64,000 bases of DNA from JBFMAI01 sp040755725. GTDB taxonomy: Bacteria; Planctomycetota; Phycisphaerae; UBA1845; Fen-1342. A model generated the notes under the pieces. The model did not search any database. It was not told where the DNA came from and worked only from the letters and a program-made list of their open reading frames with translations. Positions within the stretch are counted from its first letter, which is position 1. Each line of letters opens with the position of its first letter. Shown in pieces: positions 52,914-60,691 of the stretch. The DNA lies in the NCBI GenBank assembly GCA_040755725.1, contig JBFMAI010000032.1, positions 124,001 through 188,000 on the forward strand, given 5' to 3'. The position numbers and the translations under genes are program-made.

Positions 52914-53450
52914 TCAGCGACCACGAATAACGCGGACGCTCACGGCGTAGGTGGCCGTGTCGCCGGTGCCGATCGCGGACACGCGAATCTCGATGACATC
53001 GCCGCAGAAAAAGCCGTCGCCAGAGATCAGGGGCGGGCCGGCGTACTCGACTTCCGCGGCTTCCTCCCCGGCCTGAACCACCACGGCCAGCGCGCTGGGC
53101 GTGAACGTGGCATCCAAGCTGCCGGGGCTGATCACGCCGACCGGACACTCCAGCACCTCGTTGCGCACGTTGCCGGAAGGCACATCGACGCTGAAATTGC
53201 GCGAGTAACTGGCTAAGTTGTTGGCGTCCCGCGACCAATAGGCGTTGAACGAAGCCGGGTACCGTGTCGAATTGGAGAACGCGACGATCACGGTGCCCTG
53301 CTGGGGCTTGACGGTGGCGGGGTCAAGGCCGAGCCGGCCGGCCAGGTCGGGGTCGAAGAAGTCCACCAACAGACCGCAGCCGCCGGCCGCGATCAGAACC
53401 AGCCCGCCGAGGCCCGTCGGCCACGCTAGGCGCTTCGCTTTGCGGAACAT
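52914..53450 (-). CDS. Predicted lipoprotein, paralogue 1 (first gene of the surface operon)
   Basis: A 178-residue lipoprotein (GGLVLIAAGGC). It shares ordered sequence blocks with the next gene (LGLDPATVKPQQGTVIVAF, LECPVGVISPG, FFCGDVIEIRV), pointing to a duplication. SD GGAGAC precedes ATG 53450. It is followed by four more secreted-protein genes on the same strand with gaps of 20, 44, 18 and 63 bases, so all five are probably one operon. The 240 bases upstream to apt contain no recognised gene. The frame extends to 53567 without coding character. Confidence 0.8.
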   Translation of the reverse strand: MFRKAKRLAWPTGLGGLVLIAAGGCGLLVDFFDPDLAGRLGLDPATVKPQQGTVIVAFSNSTRYPASFNAYWSRDANNLASYSRNFSVDVPSGNVRNEVLECPVGVISPGSLDATFTPSALAVVVQAGEEAAEVEYAGPPLISGDGFFCGDVIEIRVSAIGTGDTATYAVSVRVIRGR

Positions 53451-53691
53451 GAACGGTCTCCGGTCAAGCACGCGGCCGCGCGGCCGCCACGACGCTTCCC
53501 AGCAACGGGGATGTACCCCGAAAACGGGAATCGAGCAAGTCGTCCGGGGCCGGGCCGCCGGACTCAAACCAGCAGTATTGTGGGGCGGTCGCCAAGTTCC
53601 AGGGTGTCTCGGGCCGCGGCACCTCGTGCTCTGGCCGGCCGAGGGGGATCACTGGTCTCGCTGTCGGGGCGGCCACCACCCGCCGGGCTCC

Positions 53692-54249
53692 TCAATAGGT
53701 AATCACGCTGAACACTGGGTAGTCACCCAAGAGGACGCGCCCGCCGAGGGTGGCCAACTCGATCAGCACCGCCACGGCCTCGATCTTGGCCCCGGATTCC
53801 CGCACCAGGGCGCAGCAGGCCGCCAGCGTGCCGCCGGTGGCCAAAAGGTCATCGACGATCAGCACGCGCTGCCCGGGTCGGATCGCGTCCACGTGCATTT
53901 CGAGGGCGTCGGTGCCGTATTCCAGCGCGTACTCGTGCCGCCGGGTCCGCGCAGGGAGCTTGCCGGGTTTTCGGACGGGGACGAAGCCCGCGGAGAGCAC
54001 TTTGGCGACGGCCGTGCCGAAAATGAAGCCGCGGGACTCGGCCCCGACGACGAGGTCGATATGGCTGGCGCGGAACGGTTGGGCCATTAGTTCAACGGCC
54101 ATCGCCAGCCCCGAAGGGTCCGCGAGCAGCGGCGTGATGTCCCGAAAGAGGACGCCCGGCTTGGGAAAATCGGGGACGGCGCGGATCAGGCGTTTGAGGT
54201 CGGCGGCGTCGGACACCGCACGCCACGCCTCCGCTTGTGTTGGGCCCAT
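53692..54249 (-). CDS. apt: Adenine phosphoribosyltransferase
   Basis: A 185-residue purine salvage enzyme converting adenine and PRPP to AMP. Conserved parts are DFPKPGVLFRDITPLL, GAESRGFIFG and the PRPP-binding loop VLIVDDLLATGGTL. Length and the VPVRKPGKLP segment are typical of Apt. I start at ATG 54249 (MGPTQAEAW); the frame extends to 54318 with Arg-rich non-coding character. No other purine gene is adjacent, but purD is present elsewhere in the window. Confidence 0.95.
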   Translation of the reverse strand: MGPTQAEAWRAVSDAADLKRLIRAVPDFPKPGVLFRDITPLLADPSGLAMAVELMAQPFRASHIDLVVGAESRGFIFGTAVAKVLSAGFVPVRKPGKLPARTRRHEYALEYGTDALEMHVDAIRPGQRVLIVDDLLATGGTLAACCALVRESGAKIEAVAVLIELATLGGRVLLGDYPVFSVITY

Positions 54250-54474
54250 CGCCACCCGCACCTCGACCACACGAGCCAACCGTCGTCGCCGAAACCGGTC
54301 CCCCGCGCGGCACCCCACGCGGGCCGGGCGGCGGGCCGGTCCGCCGCGGTCCCCATCGTAGTAGGGGGATCACACGCCCGCAACGGCCGACGGGCGGATT
54401 CGAGGCGCCGCCGGCCATCGGCCGATAGCACAAGAGTGGGCCGCGCCGCACGGCGCGCGAATCGGCGGCAGGCG

Positions 54475-54729
54475 ATGTCGATGTGGCTCATCATCGTGGC
54501 GGCGACGGCGGGGGGCGGGGCGCTGCTGCTGTGGCACCAAGCCAGCCGTACCAAGCACTCCAGCGAAGAGATGCTGAGCAAGTACGCGGAGATGCTCGCC
54601 GCCGCCCGCCAGGAGAAGCAGAAGAAGTTGCTCGAAGAAGAAGAGGAGGCCCGGAAGGCGGAACAGAAGCAGCAGCAGGCGGAGGCGACCGCCCGCGCGC
54701 GGGCCACGCCCAAACGGGAGACGGACTAG
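54475..54729 (+). CDS. Small membrane-anchored coiled-coil protein
   Basis: An 84-residue protein with an N-terminal membrane segment (WLIIVAATAGGGALLLW) followed by a highly charged helix (SEEMLSKYAEMLAAARQEKQKKLLEEEEEARKAEQKQQQAEA) and a basic tail. It resembles tail-less FtsB/LapA-type small proteins only in overall layout. ATG 54475 follows a weak AGG. The 324-base gap that follows (54730-55053) holds a copy of repeat family A and the GatE ribosome-binding site. Function unknown. Confidence 0.6.
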   Translation: MSMWLIIVAATAGGGALLLWHQASRTKHSSEEMLSKYAEMLAAARQEKQKKLLEEEEEARKAEQKQQQAEATARARATPKRETD

Positions 54730-54812
54730 CCCGGGGCCACACAGCAAGCCGGATCGTTGACTTCGGCGGCGCGCCCAATCCCTCCGCGCAGCCGGCTCGC
54801 CGTAGCGCGCAC

Positions 54813-54858
54813 ACGGGAGGGCAAGGCTCTTGCCGGGCCGCGGCTCGCCCTCCCCACC
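54813..54858. repeat. Dispersed repeat family A, copy 4
   Basis: CGGGAGGGCAAGGCTCTTGC, CGGGCCGCGGCTCGCCCTCC, CC: outer arms GGGAGGGC / GCCCTCCC with a GAGC-type inner part. It lies in the spacer upstream of the GatE gene. Confidence 0.6.
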
Positions 54859-55053
54859 AGGGTCCTCGTCCCGGAATACCCGCCGGCCCTCGGGGGCACG
54901 CCGCCAACGGCGCCGGCGACCGCCGCTCCGCGCGGTCCCTCCCGCCTCCGGCCCGGCGCGAAGCGCATGCGGGCGTGGGTGTCGAGTAGCGCTTTGCCGC
55001 GGGGTTGCGCTTCCGTAAGATAGAGGGTCCGTAACGTTGAGGAGTCCGGCCCC

Positions 55054-57027
55054 ATGCCGCTTTCGTTCAAGCCGTTCGAGGAGATGACCCCGGAGGACTA
55101 CGCCAACATCGGCCTGAAGGTCGGTCTGGAGGTGCATCAGCAACTGCTGACCCGACGGAAGCTGTTCTGCCGCTGCCCGGCGGGGTGCTACAGCGACGAC
55201 TACGACGCGGAGATTCTGCGGCACATGCGGCCCACGCTGTCCGAGCTGGGGGAGTACGACGGCACGGCCCTGATGGAGAAGAAGACCAGGAAGAACGTTT
55301 ATTACCGCATCCGCAGCGAGAGCGTCTGCACGTACGAGTTCGACGACACACCCCCGTTCTTCATCGACGATGAGGCGCTCGACATCGCGCTCGAGATCAG
55401 TCTGCTGCTGCGGCTGAACATCGTCGGCGAGCTGCACATCGCGCGCAAGCAGTACCTCGACGGCTCGATCCCCACCGGCTTCCAGCGGACCGGCATCATC
55501 GGCGTAGACGGCTGGATTCCGTTCAAGGACCGCAAGGTTCGCATTCGGCAGCTGTCCATCGAAGAGGACGCCTGTCGGGAAGTCTCCGACATCGGCCACG
55601 ATCGCGTCTACCTGACCGATCGCTTGGGCATGCCGCTCATCGAAACCGTGACCGAGCCGGACATGCGCACACCGCAGGAGGCCGCCGAGGTCGGCCAGAT
55701 TCTCCGCTGGCTGTGCCGCAGTACGGGCCACGTCCGCACGGGCTACGGGGCCGGCCGCCAGGACGTCAATGTCTCCGTCACCGGCGGCACGCGCGTCGAG
55801 GTCAAGGGCACGCCGCAAATCTGGCGCAATCCGCGCCTGATCTACAACGAAGCCCGCCGGCAGTGCAGCCTGTTGTACATCCGCGAGGAATTGCGGCGGC
55901 GGGGCGTGACGCCGGACACGTTCCAGTGGCAGGCCGACGACGTGACGCGGATTGTTTCGCAGACCACGTACGAGCCGATTCGGGCGGCGCTGGCGGCGGG
56001 GGACGTGGTGCGGTGCGTGCTGCTGAAGGGCTTCGGGGCCCTACTGCGCGAACCGACCCAGGAGCACACGACGTTCGCCAAGGAGTTCTCGGACCGCGTG
56101 CGGGTCGTCGCGTGCCTCACCAAGCTGCCCAACATGGCCCACTCCGACGCCGCTTCGGAGTCCCTTTCGGGCCGTGAGTGGAAAGACCTGCGCCGCAAGA
56201 TGCGGGCGCAGCCGGGCGACGTGCTGATCCTGGTCTGGGGACCGGAGCGGGACGCCGTCACCGCGTGCGAAGAGGTGGCGCTGCGGGCCAAGGAGGCCAC
56301 GATCGGCGTGCCGAACGACACCCGGCAGGCGCTGAAGGACGGGACCAACGGCTTCGAACGCGTGCTCCCCGGCCCCGACCGCATGTACCCCGACACCGAC
56401 CTGCCGCCGCTGGCCATCACGCAGGACCGCCTGGAGCGCATCCAGGCGCGGCTGCCGGAACTCGTCTGGGAGCGCGAGGCCCGCTACCGCAGGCTGCGCC
56501 TGCCCCCGGACGTGGTCCTGCCGCTGTGCATTTCGCCGCGCAACACGCTGTACGACCGCCTGGTCGGCGAGCTCAAGCTCGACGCGACGTTCGCGGCGGT
56601 CGTGCTCGTGCAGCAGTTCAAGGCTTGGCGACGGGCTGGCAAACCGGTTGATCGCCTGCCGGACGAAGAGCTGTTCGAGGTGTTCCGGCTGCACGCGGCC
56701 GGAAAGCTGACGCGGGAGGGCGTGCTGGCGGCGCTCGAGCACTTGCTGGATTTGCCGCCGACGGGGCGCGGCGGGACGGCCCGCGTCGCCCACGTCGTGG
56801 CCGAGTACAAGCTCACGCCGTTGTCGCCGGCCCAGCTTGAGCAGGCCCTCGAAAAGGCGCTGGCGGGGTTGGAGGACGCGCGCTTCCGGACGGCGGCGCA
56901 GAAGTGCCGCTTCCTGTGTGGTCAGCTCCAGCGGCAATTCGCCGGACGAATCGACGGCCGCAAACTGGCCGAAGTGGTCCACGCGCGTTTGCGGGTACCG
57001 CTGGCTTCGCGCGTCGCCGCGCGCTAG
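55054..57027 (+). CDS. gatE: Glu-tRNA(Gln) amidotransferase, GatE type
   Basis: A 657-residue protein matching GatE, the tRNA-binding kinase subunit of the archaeal GatDE amidotransferase, rather than the bacterial GatB. The start GLKVGLEVHQQLLTRRKLFCRCPAGC, the SELGEYDGTAL segment, YLDGSIPTGFQRTGIIG and the inserted GAD domain (ACLTKLPNMAHSDAASESLS...PDTDLPPL) are GatE features. A YqeY/GatB-type tail domain ends the chain. The complex converts Glu-tRNA(Gln) to Gln-tRNA(Gln). SD TTGAGGAGT with an eight-base spacer sets ATG 55054. A GatD (asparaginase-type) partner is not in the window. Confidence 0.88.
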   Translation: MPLSFKPFEEMTPEDYANIGLKVGLEVHQQLLTRRKLFCRCPAGCYSDDYDAEILRHMRPTLSELGEYDGTALMEKKTRKNVYYRIRSESVCTYEFDDTPPFFIDDEALDIALEISLLLRLNIVGELHIARKQYLDGSIPTGFQRTGIIGVDGWIPFKDRKVRIRQLSIEEDACREVSDIGHDRVYLTDRLGMPLIETVTEPDMRTPQEAAEVGQILRWLCRSTGHVRTGYGAGRQDVNVSVTGGTRVEVKGTPQIWRNPRLIYNEARRQCSLLYIREELRRRGVTPDTFQWQADDVTRIVSQTTYEPIRAALAAGDVVRCVLLKGFGALLREPTQEHTTFAKEFSDRVRVVACLTKLPNMAHSDAASESLSGREWKDLRRKMRAQPGDVLILVWGPERDAVTACEEVALRAKEATIGVPNDTRQALKDGTNGFERVLPGPDRMYPDTDLPPLAITQDRLERIQARLPELVWEREARYRRLRLPPDVVLPLCISPRNTLYDRLVGELKLDATFAAVVLVQQFKAWRRAGKPVDRLPDEELFEVFRLHAAGKLTREGVLAALEHLLDLPPTGRGGTARVAHVVAEYKLTPLSPAQLEQALEKALAGLEDARFRTAAQKCRFLCGQLQRQFAGRIDGRKLAEVVHARLRVPLASRVAAR

Positions 57028-57147
57028 ACGAAGGAACCGGCTCGGGAGCGACAGACCATGAGCTGTGTCGCTGGGCGCACGGACGTTTCGCTGCGGGGAG
57101 CTGTGCCCGGGTGGGTCGGCGTGGATTGCTGTGCGCGAACACCCGGC

Positions 57148-57250
57148 GCGGGAGGGCGAGGCTCCTGCCGAGCTGGGGCGCGCCGGGACGGCCGGGCCGC
57201 GGCTCGCCGGGAACCTTGTCCTCTCCGCGTGCGCCGCCGAATCGCGCACG
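57148..57250. repeat. Dispersed repeat family A, copy 5
   Basis: GCGCGGGAGGGCGAGGCTCC, GCGCCGGGACGGCCGGGCCG, CGGCTCGCCGGGAACC and GCCGCCGAATCGCGCACG, in the order seen at 37471-37568. It lies between gatE and the lipoprotein gene and would be translated if that gene started upstream of 57262. Confidence 0.7.
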
Positions 57251-57261
57251 CCCATGCCGGC

Positions 57262-57843
57262 ATGCTGGTCGCGCTCCTGGGGGCCGCGCTGGCCGCAGGG
57301 TGCGCCGCGCCGGCCGCGACTACGGCGCCGCGGGCCGAACCTCAGCCGACCGCCACGCCCGAGCCGGTCCCCTCCGTACAGCCGGCGCCCGCCGAGCCAC
57401 GGGCTGATGAGCCGGTGTCACGTGAGCCGCCGACCCCGCGCGAACCGGCCCTACCCCTGACCGGCGTGGACGCCGGCCCCACCGGAGCTGAGCATCCCGG
57501 AGGCACGCCGCCTGGAGGCGAGCCGCCGACAGCCGCCGAACCGGCCCCACCCCCCTACTTGACCGTGCTGGAACGCTTTGACGCGGGTCAGCCGACGGCG
57601 GTCGAGGCGCGTCCCGGACCGGCCAACCGGCTGGTGATTGACACGCGCAACGTGCGCCGCCTGCGGATTGACCGGGCGGCGCTGCCACTGCGGAGCGAGC
57701 AGGTCATCGTTCTGCGTCTGGATGGGCAGCCGTTTGAGTGGCTCGCCGACTCCGACGTCACCGAGTTTGAACGGTCCGTGAATGGGGCCTGGGCCCCCGT
57801 CCGTCCGGCCGCGCGCGGCCGCGAGCGCGTGACCAAACCGTGA
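57262..57843 (+). CDS. Predicted lipoprotein, Pro-rich, with small C-terminal domain
   Basis: A 193-residue protein with a lipobox (LVALLGAALAAGC), a long Pro/Ala/Glu-rich linker (~25-105) and a small folded C-terminal domain (~110-185: YLTVLERFDAGQPTAVEARPGPANRLVIDTRNVRRLRIDRAALPLRSEQVIVLRLDGQ). ATG 57262 is chosen because the frame upstream to 57058 is repeat family A. The TGA stop overlaps the GTG of the methyltransferase gene (GTGA), so these two are coupled. Function unknown. Confidence 0.7.
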   Translation: MLVALLGAALAAGCAAPAATTAPRAEPQPTATPEPVPSVQPAPAEPRADEPVSREPPTPREPALPLTGVDAGPTGAEHPGGTPPGGEPPTAAEPAPPPYLTVLERFDAGQPTAVEARPGPANRLVIDTRNVRRLRIDRAALPLRSEQVIVLRLDGQPFEWLADSDVTEFERSVNGAWAPVRPAARGRERVTKP

Positions 57844-58415
57844 GCAGACCCCGCCGCCCTGAACCCTTTGCCTCGCGGGCGGGACGCAAGCTCGATGCTG
57901 CCCTTCAGGCCTTCGGCCTGGATGTGCTGGGGTGGGTCTGCGTGGACCTCGGCAGCCACAAAGGCGGGTTCGTCGATTGCCTGCTGAAGCACGGCGCCGC
58001 CCGGGTCTACGCGGTGGAGCCGGGCTACGGCGTGCTGGATTGGCGTCTGCGCCGCGACCCGCGCGTGGTCGTCTGCGAACGCACCAACGCCTTGCACTAC
58101 GTCACGCCCGAGCCCTGCGATCTGGCGACGATCGATGTTGGTTGGACGCCGCAGCGGCTGGTGTTGCCCGCGGCGCGCCGCTGCCTCAAGGAGGGCACGG
58201 GGCGGGTCGTCACGCTCATCAAGCCACAGTATGAGGCCCCGCCGGAGTGCCTGGAGGCCGGCGTCGTGGCGGCGGCGCACCTGGCGGACGTGCTCGCCCG
58301 CTGCCGCGAGGACGTGTCGTCCCTCGGCTGGCACCTCCGCGGCGAAATCGAAAGCCCGCTCGCCGGCCACGGGGGCAACGTCGAGTACTTGTGGCTGCTC
58401 ACGCCACGGGCCTGA
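57840..58415 (+). CDS. FtsJ/TlyA-like SAM-dependent methyltransferase
   Basis: A 191-residue methyltransferase resembling the catalytic domain of TlyA-type rRNA methyltransferases: SRAGRKLDAALQAFGLDVLGWVCVDLGSHKGGFVDCLLKHGAARVYAVEPGYG, which contains the SAM-binding DLGSHKGGF motif, then VCERTNALHY and LIKPQYEAPPE. TlyA methylates 2'-O positions in 16S/23S rRNA and normally has an N-terminal S4 domain, which is absent here. GTG 57840 overlaps the preceding stop. Substrate RNA is unknown. Confidence 0.85.
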   Translation: MSRPRRPEPFASRAGRKLDAALQAFGLDVLGWVCVDLGSHKGGFVDCLLKHGAARVYAVEPGYGVLDWRLRRDPRVVVCERTNALHYVTPEPCDLATIDVGWTPQRLVLPAARRCLKEGTGRVVTLIKPQYEAPPECLEAGVVAAAHLADVLARCREDVSSLGWHLRGEIESPLAGHGGNVEYLWLLTPRA

Positions 58416-58445
58416 ATGGTCGGGGGCGCTTCGGCGGGCCCATGT

Positions 58446-58525
58446 GGGAAGGGCGAGCTTCCCGGCGAGCCGCGGCTTAGCAGTCCCGGCGCGCCCGGAT
58501 CGCCCTCCCGCGCCGCACGTTCGCC
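58446..58525. repeat. Dispersed repeat family A, copy 6
   Basis: GGGAAGGGCGAGCTTCCCGG, CGAGCCGCGGCTTAGCAGTC, CCGGATCGCCCTCCCGCGCC, GCACGTTCGCC: outer arms AGGGCGA/TCGCCCT with the CCGCGGCT core. The final CCCTCCCGCGCCGCACGTTC matches 62844-62863 closely. It lies in the spacer before the heptosyltransferase gene. Confidence 0.6.
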
Positions 58526-58589
58526 TACAGTGGTTCAGTGGCACTGGCCACGGTCGCACAGGCCCGCGCCCATCGGGTAGACTACCGCC

Positions 58590-59762
58590 GTGCTGCGCGA
58601 CCCCGGTGAAAAAGCGACTCAACGCCTGCTCGTCGTGATCCCAAACTGGGTCGGCGACGTGGTGTTGGCCACGCCCGTACTCGCCGCCCTGCGGGCCCAC
58701 TTCGCCAACGCCCGCATCACCTACCTCCTGCGGCCGTACGTGGCCGACGTGGTGGACGGCGGGGGTTGGCACGACGCAGCGGTGACCTGGCCAGCCGGAA
58801 GCGGCCTGGGGCGGGAGCTTCGCACGCTGCGACTTACGGCCCGACTACGGGCGGAGCGCTTCGACCTGGGCCTGCTGCTGACGAACTCGTTTCGCTCGGC
58901 TTTTGTGGTCTGGCGCGCGGGAGTGCCGCGACGGGTGGGTTACCGCCGCGAGGCCCGCGGCTGGATGTTGACCGACCGCCTGCGGCCTGCCCGGGCGAAT
59001 GGCGAGTACACCCCGTCGCCCGTGTTGGATTACTACGCCGACCTCGCGGCGCACATCGGCTGCCAAGTCGATGACCGACGGCTGCGGCTCGGCGTCACAC
59101 CGGGGCAGGAGGCCGCGGGTCGGGGCCTGTTGCGCCATTACGGTCTCGACGACGGCCGGCCTTACGCGGTGGTCAACCCAGGGGCCGCCTACGGGGACGC
59201 GAAGTGCTGGCCGCCGGAGCGCTTCGCCCAAGCGTGCGATCGGCTGCGGGACGAACTGGGGCTGCGACCGGTGCTGATCGGATCGTCGGGCGAGCGGGTG
59301 CTGCTGCGCGGCATCGCCGAGCGGGCGGCGGGGCCGGTAGTGTGTTGCGACGAGCCCGGCACGACGCTGGGGTCGCTCAAGGTCGTCGTCCGCGAGGCCG
59401 CTTTGCTGCTGTGCAACGACACCGGCCCGCGGCACTACGGCAACGCCTTCAACGTGCCGACCGTGACCCTGTTCGGCCCCACGCACCCGGCGTGGACGGA
59501 CACGGGGTATTCCGGCGAGATCAAACTCCAGGTGCCGGTCGAGTGCGGGCCGTGCCAACTGCGGAGTTGTCCACTGGACTGGCGCTGCATGACCGGGCTC
59601 ACCATCGAGCAGGTGATGGAGGCGGCGCGAGAGATTCTCCAGCGCCACAGCAAGGGCCTCCGGCCGGGCGGCTCGACAGGAGCCTCGCCCTCCCAAAACG
59701 CGGTCGTTGGCGCGGCTGCCAACGTGGCCTGCCCCCAGGAATCAAGCAGCAGATGTTTGTGA
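58590..59762 (+). CDS. waaF: Lipopolysaccharide heptosyltransferase II-like (GT9)
   Basis: A 390-residue GT9 enzyme. RLLVVIPNWVGDVVLATPVLAALR is the N-terminal acceptor-site motif of heptosyltransferases, and the C-terminal ADP-heptose site is visible in LLLCNDTGPRHYGNAFNVPTVTLFGPTHPAWT. It adds heptose to the LPS inner core. GTG 58590 is the only reasonable start. The last ~40 residues (RPGGSTGASPSQNAVV...) are encoded partly by repeat family A (59653-59694) and look unlike the rest of the enzyme, so the natural end may be near residue 345. It overlaps the next gene by 10 bases. Confidence 0.9.
   Translation: MLRDPGEKATQRLLVVIPNWVGDVVLATPVLAALRAHFANARITYLLRPYVADVVDGGGWHDAAVTWPAGSGLGRELRTLRLTARLRAERFDLGLLLTNSFRSAFVVWRAGVPRRVGYRREARGWMLTDRLRPARANGEYTPSPVLDYYADLAAHIGCQVDDRRLRLGVTPGQEAAGRGLLRHYGLDDGRPYAVVNPGAAYGDAKCWPPERFAQACDRLRDELGLRPVLIGSSGERVLLRGIAERAAGPVVCCDEPGTTLGSLKVVVREAALLLCNDTGPRHYGNAFNVPTVTLFGPTHPAWTDTGYSGEIKLQVPVECGPCQLRSCPLDWRCMTGLTIEQVMEAAREILQRHSKGLRPGGSTGASPSQNAVVGAAANVACPQESSSRCL
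59653..59694. repeat. Dispersed repeat family A, copy 7, in waaF 3' end
   Basis: AGGGCCTCCGGCCGGGCGGC, TCGACAGGAGCCTCGCCCTC, CC. The AGGAGCCTCGCCCTCCC block is the same as at 44959-44977. It is in frame with waaF and extends its C-terminus. Confidence 0.55.
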
Positions 59763-60691
59763 CGGAGCACATGCGGATCGATCCGGCGTACCGGGAACGG
59801 CTGCGCGCGTGCGGGCTGGACACCGTCGCCGGCGTGCTGGCCCTCGTGGACGGCCGCGTCGCCGCCTGGAGCCGCACGACCGACACGCTGCGCGTGCCCG
59901 GGCCGGACGACGGGCCGGGCTTCTATGTGAAGCGCTACCTCTTCCCCACGTGGACCAAGCGCCTGCGCGGGACCTTGCGCGGGACCTTCTTCGGCCAGCA
60001 CCGCGGCCGCGCCGAGTACCGGGCGCTGAACGCCCTCCGGTCGGCCGGCGTGCCCGCCGTGCGCGCGGTGGCGTGGGGCGAGCGCCGGGTCGCCCACTTC
60101 CTGACCGCGTGCTTTCTGATCACCGAAGAAGTGCCCGACGCGGAGAACCTGACCAGCTTCGCGCTGAAGGTCGTCGGCGGCCGACGACGGATGTCGAACG
60201 ACCAGCGCAGTCGGCTGCTGCTCGCGTTGGCGGAGCATCTGGCCCTCCTGCACGCGACGGGCTGTTCGCACGGCAACCTCTTCTGGCGCAACATTCTCGT
60301 CCGCGACACGCCGGACGGTCGTCCGGAGCTCTTCTTCCTCGATCCCCAGCCGTTGCGGGCGTGGGAACGCCTGGCCGCGGGAGTGCCGTGGTGGCTGCGC
60401 GAGCTGGCCCAGGTCACGGTGTCGGCCCTGCCGTTTACGACGCGCGCCGAGCGCTTGCGCTTCATCCGCCGCTACGTCGCGTGCTCCCGCGACAGTGGCT
60501 TCGACCCGCCGGGGATCGAGCGCGTCGCGGACGACTGGAAAGCCACCGTCCGCACCGTCGAAACGCTGGCTGCGGCTTGGCGCCACCACGAAGACCGTCG
60601 CATCCACATGACCCGCCTGTTTGACGAGTGGAACCGGCAACTCGCGCGGGAGACGGGTCGGGCGACCTCGGCGGCGGAGCCCGCCTCGTGA
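59753..60691 (+). CDS. WaaP/KdkA-like LPS kinase 1
   Basis: A 312-residue kinase-fold protein of the lipopolysaccharide kinase family. The N-terminal lobe has FYVKRYLFPTWTKRLRGTLRG, with the nucleotide-binding Lys, and GRAEYRALNALRSAGVPAVRAVAWGE. The catalytic loop is CSHGNLFWRNILV, where HGN replaces the family's HRD, followed by FFLDPQPL as the metal-binding DPQ. The loss of the catalytic Asp in HRD is unusual. It starts at ATG 59753 inside the waaF end (ATG 59771 is an alternative). It would phosphorylate core heptose or Kdo if active. Confidence 0.8.
   Translation: MFVTEHMRIDPAYRERLRACGLDTVAGVLALVDGRVAAWSRTTDTLRVPGPDDGPGFYVKRYLFPTWTKRLRGTLRGTFFGQHRGRAEYRALNALRSAGVPAVRAVAWGERRVAHFLTACFLITEEVPDAENLTSFALKVVGGRRRMSNDQRSRLLLALAEHLALLHATGCSHGNLFWRNILVRDTPDGRPELFFLDPQPLRAWERLAAGVPWWLRELAQVTVSALPFTTRAERLRFIRRYVACSRDSGFDPPGIERVADDWKATVRTVETLAAAWRHHEDRRIHMTRLFDEWNRQLARETGRATSAAEPAS

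Noticed and set aside
57058..57261. N-terminal extension of the Pro-rich lipoprotein
   Set aside because: Encoded by repeat family A and would remove the lipoprotein signal; ATG 57262 is the better start.
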